Assembly: GCA_037176725.1 (NCBI GenBank)
Contig: JAZBRS010000060.1
Coordinates: 54,030,001-54,094,000, forward strand
Direction: 5' to 3'
Length of the DNA stretch: 64,000 bases
Source: Posidonia oceanica
Taxonomy: Eukaryota > Streptophyta > Magnoliopsida > Alismatales > Posidoniaceae
Position 1 is the stretch's first letter, and each line of letters opens with the position of its first letter. A model generated the notes under the pieces. The model was not told the DNA's origin. It saw only the letters and a list, made by a program, of their open reading frames with translations, and did not search any database. The position numbers and the translations under genes were made by a program. Shown in pieces: positions 34,072-46,400 of the stretch.

Positions 34072-36478
34072 TGTAGACACCCCATTCTATGGTCATTCGT
34101 CGACAGGTTACTCTAGAAGAATGTGCTTGGAAGCGGTGGACCCCGAAATCAATCCAAAACCCCCGAAACCTACCCAAAACCTATCGCACCACTAGCCCTC
34201 ATAACCCAAAGCCCGCTTGATGGCCCAGAATCCACTACAACAGCCTCAGTCTGGCCCATGCACGGGCTCCATGCGTGGATTTGTTGCGTGTATACCGTGC
34301 ACGGTCTCTTGTGTCAGTTTGATTTGCAATGGTTTGCATGTGCCGTTGACTGGTGCAACGACCTCGCGCTGACATGAACGGAGTTGGGCGTGTACCTCGG
34401 GCTACATCGGACGCCAGGCACCGGTCCAATCCTTAGCCAACCACCCCATTTGCTCCCAGTCACCTGCAGAAGGTTAGCTTTCACGCATGCCTTATGCACG
34501 GCCCTGTAGCTCCCTGTGCACTATACTGCCCACCCTTTCGACGCCCCTATGACACATGGCCGCAATCCGACCTCACCTTGCCACTCTGCCACGTTCCTCA
34601 GCATGCAAGAGTGGCTGTGGCAGAGCAAAAGGAGCCTCCTATTCGTTGACACAAAGGACACCCACATTCAGTCAGAGAAGAGAGTCCATTGCTGAGAGAA
34701 CTAGAGCACTCCAGCCTCCCTCGAGTGATCCTCAAACTTCCCTCATGCAAGAGTGAGTCCATGAGCATCCCTAGCAACCATCGGCCTCGCCCCAAGCTCG
34801 CCCGTGCCCCTTGGCCACTGTTCTTGAGCATCGCCGATTGCCGTTGTCTAGCCGACGTCAAGGGTGGAACGTCGGCCTCCTTGCAAGTATATACCTCACC
34901 CTTTAATGTAGGTGTATCCCCCTTGTGCTTTGTCTGTAGTTTTAGCATCATTTTGCATGCATTCTTATTGATTTCGCATTGCATCCCCATGGCCGGCGAT
35001 GGGTTCGCCGCTCACATAAGGCCGCCAGCCTGTGAGTGTGTGGCTGGCCCCATCTCGGCTGCCGCGGCTTGCCTAAGGTCTGAGGCACCTTCTCGATCCT
35101 CTTCTCCAACTTCCCAATGTGCTTGGCTTGTTCCCTGAGCTCCCGGCTGTCTCCATGGCCGACGACGCACTTGAACTCTGGCGCATGTCGAACGGAGGTA
35201 GGGAGGGGGCAACGACCATCATGTTTTCTTGCATAGCATCCTTGCATCACTCCCTTTCTCCCCTAATGCTCTTCGATGCCTCAGAAGTGCTTGCTCCAGC
35301 CCGCGGCCTCACCAACGGCCGGTCGGACTCAAGATGGCCGGCGTCGGCTAGGGAGAAAGGGGTGGCAGTCATTTTCGTGGTTTTATCATCGAATGTTGCA
35401 TCTCTTCAATCCGGCATCTCCTCACAAACCTTCCTGATGCTTCAGAGTGCCTCTTCGAGCTCACGGCCCACTCTCATGGCCAGCTGAGCTTGAAGATGGC
35501 TGGCGACGGCCAAGGAGGCTAAAGGAGGTGCTCGGGCTTGTTTTCTCATGTTTTTCTTGCATTGTCCTCTTCCCCCCTCTTCCCTCCAGCCCTCCATGTG
35601 CTGTGCTTGAGCTTTAGAGGTTCCTGGCCCTTTCCATGGCCTCCGAACCTCTGAAACACCGGTGAGGATCCAATGGAGGTAGGAAGATGAGTCGGACATC
35701 CCCATGGGGTGAAATCTTGCATGGTCCCACTCCTGAATATGTCCTCCTGCTCGATCGGAGGTTTTCATTTGCTTTCGAATCGATTTAGGCATGTAATTTG
35801 GCAATGAAAGTTCATTGTCAAGAACAACCTAGTATGTGTATTTGGTGCGCGGGTTGGACGTGTGGGTTGGATGCGCAGTTTTATCAGGATCCAAACAGTG
35901 AACAGAGCTTCTGTTTGTCGCTTTGTTAATCGATTATCTATTTTGTTTGGCTCTGATATTGTTTCCCTGACCTGTTTTATCACTGCATCGTGGCATTATG
36001 ACTTAGCCACCCATTTATAGCATGATTTCCCTAGCATTGCATGGTTTACAAAGGCATGTTGCATATTGCCATATGGCATACATTAATCAATATTATTTGC
36101 CTACATTAGCCACATATGAGCAGATTTGGCCAAGAAAGAATGACTTCCTCGAGCGTATGGGGGTGCCTAACAGCTTCCCCATGCATAACAGGAGTCCTTA
36201 CCCTTTCTCTAGACCGCAATGACCTTGTGTCGCATATATTTGGGTCGGATTTGTATGTTTGCACTTTGCATTAGTTTTTTGTATATTTCCACATCCGATT
36301 TTCCTTGTCTTCTGGTTTTCAATAGATTAGGTGGCGACTCCATGTTTTATTCGCTTGTTTTCCTTCGCATTCGCCTGTTTTTTGGTGTTTTCTTCGAGTC
36401 GAGTCCTCCTTGGATGCACCGCTTGCCGTGACTAATCTCCTTTGGGCCCACGAGTCCGGTTGCAAGAATGGTCACACA
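34072..36478 (+). repeat. Element A 3' LTR
   Basis: Begins TGTAGACACCCC. The end is uncertain: CA occurs at 36474, 36476 and 36478. It contains degenerate repeats (35080-35720), the U5 block (36130-36224) and the PBS-like TGGCGACTCC (36332-36341). It has diverged strongly from the other LTRs outside these blocks. No coding region is supported. Confidence 0.75.
35080..35720 (+). repeat. Degenerate 170-200 bp repeats in A's LTR
   Basis: Three to four diverged units, each with a CCATGGCC-like word, a GGAGGTAGG or CTAGGGAG-like word and a TTTTTCTTGCAT or TTTTCTTGCATAG-like word. Boundaries are approximate. Confidence 0.5.
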
Positions 36479-36669
36479 TAACCTTTCCAATCATTCATTA
36501 ATTGATTCATAGAAAATAAACGTTCATTTAGAACTTCAAATCACATTCATTCATAAGAGATTAAACATCCATCCATAAGACCATAATTCGTTCCTTCATA
36601 AAATAAAATGAGAAGATTACAAAATCCATAAATTGTATGAAAATTACAAGAAATAAGAAAAAAACTACC
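36479..36669. other. AT-rich spacer between elements A and D
   Basis: About 190 bp with several ATTCATT/TTCATAA words. It matches none of the elements here. It may be old host DNA or a remnant of another repeat. No gene. Confidence 0.5.
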
Positions 36670-37409
36670 TGTCGTGATCCCAACTCCTGATTGGACTAGC
36701 GAGGGCCCGAGAAAGAGGTCTCCACGAAGAGCGGCGCGGGAAAACAAAGATATAGCAAAAACGGAGTCGTCACCTAGTTTATTGAATCGGAAGACGAGGA
36801 AAATCGAAGAAAGTATGAAAAACATGCAAATGCATGCAATGCGTGACTCGTGCCTATGGATAAGGGCATAATGGTCATTGTGGGCCAGAGAAAGGGTAAG
36901 AACTCCTGTTACGCATGGGGAAGGTGTTAGGCACCCTCGATATGCCCAAGAAGCGGTCTTTCTAGGCTGTTCGCTCACATATGCAGGAATGTCAGCAAGT
37001 GCTTGCCTTTACTGTACGCTTATAGGCGAGGGATGCTATGCCATGCTATGAATGCTTTAACTTGCTTAATTACATGCTCAAGATGCTAAGATGCGTGATG
37101 GGAATTAAACATGTAATCTATGTGCTTAGGAATGCTGCCATTGTTCAGAACCGGGCATGCCTTGATTCATAAGAACTCCAGACAGTAAACATCATCGCCC
37201 TAGATGTAAGGTAGGTGAGAAACAAAACGTCGGAGGAAAACCTTGCAATGCAAGGATGCAGCATGCAAAGGGAAACAAAACAGAAGCAGAAAACCATACA
37301 ATGCAAGGATGCATCAAGCAAAGGGAAACGAGGCAGAGGCAAGAAGGCTTAATCAACATGCTCGAGAAGACAGATCAAGAAAACAATGTATGTGATGCAT
37401 GTTATAAGG
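36670..37409 (-). repeat. Element D 3' LTR, distal (3') part
   Basis: Minus-strand LTR ending ...GGATCACGACA at 36670. It carries the U5 block (36844-36967) and the PBS-like motif with one mismatch (36763-36772). It continues at 56001 on the other side of element E. The last 400 bp resemble element B's LTR. Confidence 0.82.
37405..37409. repeat. Target-site duplication of element E (left)
   Basis: TAAGG directly before the LTR; repeated at 55996-56000. Confidence 0.9.
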
Positions 37410-39940
37410 TGTAGACACCCCATTCTAACAGCTTAGAAGTTGGTTGTTTTCTCTTACAGGCTCGTGTGGACTCTAGAATGGCACTTTTATTTTTCTAGCC
37501 CTTTTCTAACCCATTTCCAAGCCCAAAACCTCGCCTAAACCTTAAAAGCCTTAACCCAAGCATTTTTGCAATTTTTAAAACATTTCTAAGCCCAAGCCCA
37601 TTTACAGCTTTTTCCAACTGAGCACGTTGTACGCTGGCATAGGCAGCGTCCAACGTTGGACGTGCCCTATGATAGCGTCCAATGTTTGACGCCTCCTGCT
37701 CCAGCATCCAATGGCTCGGTTGCAGCAGCGGCTGCTCTGCCCCCTTCGGCTCACCGCCCGTCCACTCCACCGCCTCCCCGCACTTACTACCCGTCCCCTC
37801 TCGCACTCCAGGCCACCCACTACCGAACAAGGCCGAGTTACTAGCCATCCCCTCCTCCCCAGCACCGATTCCGCTCTCTCCCGCCCTTACTACCACCTGC
37901 TGACTTCGGCCGCCCACGCCTGCCACCGCTGCAACTTCGTCGGCCTTCTGACGAAGCCCGTGCCTCCTCTTGGCAACCCACATGGCCTCCACACACCCAG
38001 AAGCTCCTGCCATCACCTGCAAGCCTACCAATTTCCTCTGCAAACCTTGATTGCCAGCACCAGAACCCATGCTCCAGCTGAACAAAACTGCAAGTTCGTG
38101 TCCTTCCAGCACTCACCACATGAAGCCCAGAGAGAATTCGCCACCTCCAAAGCGTAGAGTGATCATCCCTCTCCGTCCGCGACCTTTCGCCGACCCTTCT
38201 GGTGCCTCCAGTAGCTCAGACGACCTCGCTGGAGTAGCCTTTGCCGCGACATCCGTAGCACCGGTGACCAAGGTGGAACCCTCGTTCCAGGTCGTCAAAA
38301 GGTAAGTTCTCCATCCCCTAGGCTCATGCATGCTAGGTAACTTGTGTCCATGCATTTTCACGAAGTTTTGAATCCTTTTGGCCACGATTTGTGGCCAGAA
38401 GGGAGTTCAATGTGTTGGATGCACCAACTGGTGCATCCAACGTTGGACGCGGCATAGGCCAGCGTCCAACACCCTGCTTTCCTTAGCTTTGGTTCTGATG
38501 CTTTCCATGCTCTATTGTTAGCCTGTTTCTGCAAGTTTGTGTTGCATGCCTCCTTTATACGTTATTGATGCTATGCCATGCTTGTATCCATGCTGTGATC
38601 CATGCCTAAGTCTTTTTGCATGATTTAAGTCTGCTTGCTTCCTGCCTGCATTGGACGCCTGGGTGAGCCGCGTCCAACACCTCTGCTAGCTGTAGCTTGC
38701 TGCCATGCTTACACTATGTCTTTATTTGATATTGGCTTATGATCCATGCTTGCTTAGAGATGCCTGGCCCCTATGGCAACCATGCGTAGGTTTGCTAGGT
38801 CCTTTTAAATTGCATGCCTTCTTTTTGCAAGTTTAATCCTTTATTTCCTTGCTTGCTCTCTTTCTATTTGCTTTTCTTGGATTAAATGCTTGCTGTGGAT
38901 GTTTATTTTTGCTCTGGCATGTCTTAGTAGTTTGCATGCATATAGGTGGGGTTTAGAGCTGAGCTCCCCCTTAGCACAGGTAGGTCCGCATGGTGTGGTC
39001 GTTGAACGCCAGAGGCTTCAGCGTCCATCGTTGGACACTGCTGCCTCCAGCATCTAACGTCCCAGCTCCTCATTTTGTTGTTTAAAGGTTGCATGATGCT
39101 CTGATCTATTCGCCTACATGTCTCCTGTGTTTCCATGCATGTTTAGCTTCCTTCGCAACTGTTCTTCAGCCTTCATTAGTTTATTTGCTATTTTATGCAA
39201 GTTTTTTGTGTGTTGTGCCTCCCAGGGCGTTGTACGCTGCTGGTGCAGGCGTCCAACATTGGACGCCGGCCTAGCTCGTGTCCAACGTTCCGGTTGTGCC
39301 TTTGGCCCGGCACATGCTATAGGTAAGGTTTTTTTTTTTGGTTCTTTATGCTCCCCTCGCTTGCATGTTTGCCCTATGGTTATCTCCAGTAGCCCAAATG
39401 CATGTTCCCTTTTTTTTATTTTTCTTTTGTATGCTTTTTTTTCCTTTTTCTCTCTGGCCTGTGTTAGACGCCTGTCCCTCTGGCGTCTAACATTGGACGC
39501 CATGTCCAAGGGCGTCCAACACTCTGCTTGCTTTGATCTTTGATCCTAGCTTGCTCTTTGCTCTGATTCCTCTTTCGATCCTCTGTCATGTTAGCTCTGT
39601 GTGCCTTGCACCCATTTAGTTGCATTTCTGCATCTGTACTACATCCATATAGTTAGAATGCATCGTTTTCTGAAAATCTGCATGCTGTCTGCCTCCAGCA
39701 GGTGTTGGACGCCAGCAATGGCAACGTCCAACATTGGACGCTGTTGTTGCCAGCGTCCAACGCTTGCAGTAGGTTGGACTTGATTTTAAAATACTGATTT
39801 TGCTTTCTCCGCCGTTTTCCGCATTTTATTGCTTCTTATGCCTGTCGCCACCCCTATGCATGCTGCCTGGTCCCTGTTTTGTTTTTTTCTTCTCGCTCTT
39901 GCATCATTTTCTGTGTTTTCGCCTCATTTTCCGCACCTCC
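37410..39940 (+). repeat. Element E 5' LTR (truncated)
   Basis: Matches 52653 to about 55190 of the 3' LTR. Its right end is a deletion junction between LTR sequence (TTTTCGCCTCATTTTCCGC) and leader sequence (CTTTGGCATGG); I place it within 39930-39955. Eight clusters of a GCGTCCAACGTTGGACGC-type palindrome run through it. Confidence 0.88.
37646..39762. repeat. Clusters of the GTCCAAC/GTTGGAC palindrome in E's 5' LTR
   Basis: Eight clusters (near 37646-37692, 38414-38470, 38650-38678, 39001-39060, 39249-39290, 39462-39520, 39703-39762, plus isolated half sites). They contain GCGTCCAAC and GTTGGACGC either back to back as an 18-bp palindrome or separated by 10-25 bases so that they can fold into hairpins. 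The strongest is a 13-bp stem with a 2-base loop, 38414-38426 pairing with 38429-38441. Confidence 0.88.
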
Positions 39941-40490
39941 TGGTCTCTCGCCCCCAGCGCTTTGGCATGGTGTGAGTAGATCGGTCTGTCACCCCTTGTC
40001 ATGGGGTCGCGTCGGTGTTAGTGGAGGGTACCACCCATGCTTCTGGCAGAGTCAAGGCCACCAACGCACCACCACATCACCACTTGAGCTTTGGGCCGGG
40101 ATTAAGACGTGGGACTTGCTTTTTTCTAGCCTGAGTCGGCAAACCGTACAACCATGAGCATTCGAAGTAGACTACCTACTAGGACACCCTAGATTGGTGA
40201 GGGAGAGCATGCTAGAAAGCATACATCCGCATTCATATCATACATTTAAAGCATTTGCATTTTACTTTCAAGTTCTAATCCCTTGTTTTTTGCTTGCCTT
40301 TCGTGCAGAGGTCAGTCAGCGAGTTCCTTAGCTGGAGCTTGAGCGCCTCCTCTTACTAACGCCCCTATTGCGACCCCTGCTTCTGATCATCCCCCTTCTA
40401 AGCTACTTCACCTTCGCGAACATAACTCCTCCTAGGATTCGCCCTCTTGTTCCCTGCTGAAGTCCTGTGATCAGCCGTTCTCGGTCAGCG
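39941..40490 (+). other. Element E leader remnant
   Basis: The conserved leader block seen in C and B is present (about 39957-40170), followed by the predicted intron. The PBS and the first part of the leader are absent. Confidence 0.75.
40197..40308 (+). other. Predicted leader intron, element E
   Basis: Donor TG|GTGAGG at 40197 and acceptor TTTCGTGCAG ending at 40308 after a long pyrimidine run; 112 bp. Same place as in B and C. Confidence 0.5.
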
Positions 40491-43400
40491 ATGGCCCAGT
40501 TTGTTGGTGACTCCCAGGTCCCTGTTGCCCCAGAGGTGGCCCCTCTTTCGGCCCCTTTGGTTCCCACATTGACTCCCTCTGTGCCAGTGTCTCCTTCTCT
40601 GGTACAGCTACCTCCCTCTTACTCTGTGGGGCAGTGGCAGGCTCCACCGGACCTAGTTGCCGAGACTGTCTTGGTAACCGTCGCCTGCGCTCTGGAGACG
40701 CCGCTGACTCCACCTCCTCAAGGTAATGTCACTTTTGACACTCACCCTGCTGTGGCGAATCTTGCCTTAGGACTTCCGCCCCTCGGACAATCTGTGTACC
40801 AATCGCTTGATTCTGGTCCCCTGCTGGTCCTGCAACTCAGCATACCTACTAACGGGTCCCCTAAGATGCAATATCAGCAGCTGATGGAGACTGCCCAGAG
40901 ACTGCGGGGCATGGCTCTATCTCTTCTCCCATCATTCACTCCTGTTGCTCTCGAGGCTCCGCTGCAACCTACTCTCATGTCGTAGCCATTCCCTTCTGCT
41001 CCCCCGCCCAGACCATCACCTCAGCTACTCATTGCTCAGGCGATGGGGGCCCAGCTTCTGCCTCCTGCATATGCACAACACCCTACACAGCATCCTCCTC
41101 TAGCACCTGGTGGTCAGTCCTTGGGACTGGTCGGAGCGCAGTATCCCTCTGGCTCGCAGCCCGGCACCGTGCTAGTGCAGCAGCTGACGCTCCAACACTC
41201 TCAATCACCTGTTACTCAGCATGCTAGCTATCCATACCCCCTGCATCAGCAATACCCAACCCCAGCAGCCTACCAGCACCAGCACCCTTCACCTTATCGC
41301 CCAGCCAACCCTCCGGTAGCCCCTCTTGTGCTCGCAGCACAGGCCCCTACGGTTATTAACTTAACCTGGGACCCCCATCGCATGCCCTACAACTATGCCA
41401 CGGAAACGTGTGCAGAAGTCACGCGATCGGGGAGGGTATACCAGCCCGCAGCCCCGGTGGTAAGGCCCAGCCGTCCAACACCCGTTGCACCCCCACCAGC
41501 AAGCCAGCCAGTAGCACCCCTACCAGTTAGTCAACCCACAGCACCCCCAGCATCAAGCCAACCCCCTGCACCTAGCCCGGTAGAGCCAATCCCCAAAGCA
41601 TCCCCTCCTACCACCAGAAAGCTGCACCACAAAACCGACATAACTTCCCAGCTTAGGAGGGTTAAAGCCGATATTTCCATTTGGGACCTTATCCATTCCA
41701 CTTCTGAACACCGTGAGGCTTTTCTCCGAGTGTTCCAAGCAGCCCGTCTGTCCCAAGCCATAGAACCCACGGCCTCGGAAAGCATGGTTGGCGTCATTGC
41801 GGAGCCTCAGATCATCTCTTTCACGAGCGATGAGCTGCCTCCGGCGGGGATTAATCATAACCAACCCTTGTTTGTCACGATGCAATACAGAAATTTCACA
41901 TTCCCCTATCGCTGGTTGATAACGGGTCAGGCCTTAATGTCTGTCCATTGCACACTGCAACCAGTCTCAGATTCAAAGCCGAGGATATCACCTCGGCGAT
42001 AAAGGGAATGACAGCTTTTGACAATACGCACCATGATGCTCTAGGGATTCTGATTATTCCTCTTAACATTGGCCCGGTCACGTTCGATGTGGAGTTCTAC
42101 ATTGTTGACTTGGAGCCCAACTTTAACTTCCTACTTGGGTGCCCTTGGCTCCACAAGCATCAGGTCATCCCCTCGACCCTCCACCGCATGATCAAGTTTT
42201 GCCACGGCGACGATGTTATCGTTGTAATGGCAAAAAACTTCGAGAAGGAGCGGATCGAGGTGGTTGCACCCATCTCTTCGCATACTATCCCTTTTGACCC
42301 TGAGCTTTCAGCTGCCTTGTATCGAGTTAATCGGTGTGAGCCGGTTAGCTTTGTACCTGATCTTGAACGTGTCAACTCCTTAGCCATTCACAGTAACCCC
42401 TTCCGGATGGTCGAAAACGTCTGTCACAGGTGGGGCTATGTCAAGGGAACGCCGCTCGGGCGATACGGCCAAGGAATCGCTGAGCCGGTCAGAGAAGCAG
42501 AGCGAAGAGATTCTAAAGGTCTTGGATATGACCTGCAGTCCAGCAAAGACAGATGTGTGCTGCCTAAAGATCAGAGGATAGCTATCCCGCAGGACCTCAC
42601 TAACTTCACCAGTGCAGGTATCCTGGATGCAAATAGCAGTGAAGCCCTAGCACAGCAGGCGTCATGCCCAAGCTCTCAGCTACCGGAAGAAGAATAGGTC
42701 TGCATTGAAGACTACTACTCAGACGAGGAGGAGTCTGGCATAGTTGCAGCCCCGACCAGCAGTAAGGATTAGCTCAGTGTGGCAACGTCTCGGTCGGTTT
42801 GCTCGGCACTCACTAATGAAGCAGCAGAATTGGTAGACCCTAGAGCAGGGCTGACAGTTTCCCCTCTCCCTGCAGCATCACCAAAGTCACCGATAGTCAC
42901 AGCCACAGTGCCAGAATCAGAAGCACACCCGCCGGCGTCATCCAGCAGTCAGCTTGTGGCCGCAGCTGCAATAGCACGAAAATCACCTTCTTCAGTGGCA
43001 CAGTCAATCGGATCAGGCGACAGCGTGACTCGGCCCGCATCATTGACAGCGCCACAAGCAAGCCAGGTGGCTCTGTCAGGCACACCACTGTCAGCTTCAG
43101 CAAATCTTGCTATGCGAAAGATTCTCGCTGCTGCTACCGGGAGACCACCACTGTCACCCACGGGCACCGGCGCTTCATCCCCAAGCATGGTGGCCCAGCC
43201 ATCGGCCCCCTAGAAGAGCAGCTGTGCCTCCCCGCCAGCAGTAGCAAAACAGATGCCCAAAGCAGTAGAAAGCCCGGCTGTCGAGCCAGGGCTGGCCGCA
43301 AGCCCAGCAGTCGCTTATTACGTCCACTCACCCTCGGATGAGGAGGCAGGAGCGGTTGCAGACGCACAAATTGATTTCTCAATGGGAGACTTGGAGCAGT

Positions 43401-46400
43401 TATTCCAGGAGCAGCTCGCATCGCTGGTGTAGGACGTCATAGAGCATGAGACCGTACACAAGAAGGGGAAGGCCATGGCCACAGATCCCTCTATCATGGT
43501 CCTAGAAGAAGATTTGGCGGTCGAGGCACCCACTAGACCAGATGAGCTGATCACCCTACAGCCAGGGGGTGGGTCTAGATGGTTTGTGCAGCACATGCCT
43601 CACTTAAGCAAAGCAGTAAGCGACCGTACCCTAACCAGCCGCCAGCCTGATATATCCCTGGCAAGCGCACCAGAACATGCAGAGGAAGTGATAGCACAGT
43701 AGATACTAGCGGCATCAGCGCCACAAACCACACCAGTAGCACAGCAAGCAGCAGCAGAACAACATGTAGTACAACATGCACTAGTAGCAGCACAACATGC
43801 ATCAGCAGCAGCACAACATGCACAAGCAGTGATACAGTAGGCACCAACAGTACAGCAGCAAGCAGTAGCACATGCAACCCCCACACAGCAAGCAGTAGCA
43901 CAACCAGCTTTAGCCCAGGCAGCAGCAGCACAGTCAGTTTCGGTACAGTCAGTAGCACAGATAGCAGAATCAGCAGAGTCAGAGCAGGCAGGGCCAGTCG
44001 AGGAGTTTGCCAAGACAGAGGTCAGGTGCCGAGGGTATAAAAACACTCGGGTAAGCATGACCATCCTGAAGCGTCACCAGGGCCAAGCAGCGGAACACTT
44101 GCACTCCTTCGATATCTTAGTTCCCATCTTTGAGAAGGAGATCCTCTCGGAGCTTATTGCATACGGAGAAGAGGATGATGCAGGCGAAGACGAGAATGAT
44201 GAACCATCGCCTGAGTTCCGACCCTACGACGACGATCCAGAAGGCCCCAACCTCCATGTCGAAGAAGAGACAGAGGTTGTCAACATTGGCACAGCAGAAG
44301 AAGCCAGAGAGGTCTGCATTAGTGCCCATCTGTCGCCCCAGGCTAGAACAGAATTCATTGCATTCTTGAAGGAGTATGCGGATGTCTTCGCCTGGAGCTA
44401 CGAGGATATGGTTGGCCTCGACATTGAGATAGTTGTGCACAACCTACCTTTGGACCCAGATGCAAGACCAGTAAAGCAAAAACTAAGGCGATGGCGACCG
44501 TAGTGGCTACTTATGATCAAGGAGGAGAACATGAAGCAGCACATTGTCAACTTCCTCAAGGTCGTCCTTTACCCTGAGTGGCTTGCAAATGTTGTGCCAG
44601 TGCCCAAGAAGGATGGACGAGTCCGCATGTGCATCGATTACCGAGACCTGAACAAGGCGAGTCCCAAGGATGATTTTCCACTGCCGCACATTGACATCCT
44701 GGTCGATAACACTGCAGGGCACAAAATGCTTTCCTTCATGGATGGCTTCTCAAGCTATAACCAGATCAGAATGGCAGAAGAAGACATGGAGAAAACATCT
44801 TTCATCACCCCTTGGGGTGTCTTCTGCTATCAAGTTATGCCGTTTGGGTTGAAAAATGCTGGCGCAACCTATCAGAGGGCCATGACTGCACTTTTCCACG
44901 ACCTCATGCATCAAGAAATTGAGGTCTACGTGGATGATATGATCGCCAAGACTAAAGAGCCTGAGGATCATCTTGCTTGTTTAAGAAAGCTCTTTGACCG
45001 TTTAAAAAAATACAAGCTGCGCCTTAACCCCAGCAAATGCGTATTCGGGGTATCTTCTAGCAAGCTCCTAGGCTACATCGTTAGCCAAAGGGGGATTGAA
45101 GTGGACCCGATGAAGGCAAAAGCCATCGTGGACATGCCAACCCCCAGGACAGAGAAAGAGGTCCGAGGCCTGCTCGGACGCTTGCAGTATATTAGTCGGT
45201 TCATTGCACAGCTCACGCCTATCTACAAACCGATCTTCAAGCTCCTAAAGAAGAATGCACATATCAACTGGAGCGAGGAGTGTCAGGCTGCCTTTGACAA
45301 GATTAAGCAGCTTCTGACCAAGCCTCCTGTTTTGGTCCCTCCCACGCCAGGGAGACCTTTGCTTCTCTACCTCTCTACCATGCAGCATTCAATGGGCACC
45401 GTCTTTGGCCAGCATGATGAATTTGGTAGAAGGGAGCATGCAATTTATTACCTGAGCAAGAAATTTAATGATTGCAAAGCCAGGTATAGCATAATGGAGA
45501 AGACCTGCATATCCCTCTTCTAGGCTGCACAGAAGCTAAGGCACTACATGATGGCGTATCCAGTCCGGCTTCTATGCCGACATGACCTCATCAAGTTCCT
45601 CTTTCAGAAGCCAGCAATGATAGGCAGATGCGTCAAGTGGTACGTACTGTTGTCTCAGTACGACATCACCTTTGTCACGCAGTGAGCCATGAAGGGCCAG
45701 GCCATGGCGGATCACCTTGCAGACTTTGCTTTGCCTGAATACCAGCCTCTCCAGACGCAGTTCCCGAATGAGGACATCCTCTTTGCAATGGAGGACTCTG
45801 AAGAAAAGGACCCCAAAAACTTGGAGCAGTGGCAGCTCTATTTCGATGGCGCTGTCAACGCTGTAGGGGTAGATGATCCCCTTTGGAAAGAAGCTGACCT
45901 TCAAATGCACTAATAATGAAGCAGAGTATGAAGCATGCATTCTGGAATTGAAGGTTGCGCTCGAGCATGAGGCGCAGAAGCTGCATGTGCACGGCGATGC
46001 CATGCTGGTGATTTCCCAAGTGAATGGTGATTGGAGAACAAAGGATCCAAAGTTAGTGCCATATCACGAACACCTGCTAAAGCTGATCGAACAATTTGCA
46101 AGCATCCGCTTCTCATACATGAACAGGGCAAGGAATGTATACGCAGATGCACTAGCAACCTTCGCATCCTGGCTCAGTATACCTGAGGACCGAGCAGTGG
46201 ATGTATTAGTTACATGCATGGAATAGCCTACGCACTGCATGAGCATAGATGATGCGGATCCGGTAGAAGAGCAGCCTTGGTATTATGACATTAAAGCCTT
46301 CCTGGAGTCTGGCAACTGCCCGCCTGGCGCCTCAGCAGCAGATAGAAGAACTTTGGCACGTCTGGCGTCAAAGTATGTATTAGGGGCAGGGCGGCTATAC

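Larger units (their letters stand above)
32528..36478 (+). mobile_element. Element A: 3' part of a Tat/Ogre-lineage element
   Basis: Only the end of the 3' UTR and the 3' LTR are present; the rest would lie beyond element B, outside the window. It is recognised by the hairpin-rich 3' UTR, the block before the LTR, a polypurine tract and an LTR beginning TGTAGACACC at 34072 with the common U5 block. No target duplication can be checked. Confidence 0.8.

Noticed and set aside
37495..38112. 205-codon minus-strand frame in E's LTR
   Set aside because: Antisense to the LTR. A counterpart in the 3' LTR is interrupted, and there is no recognisable domain.
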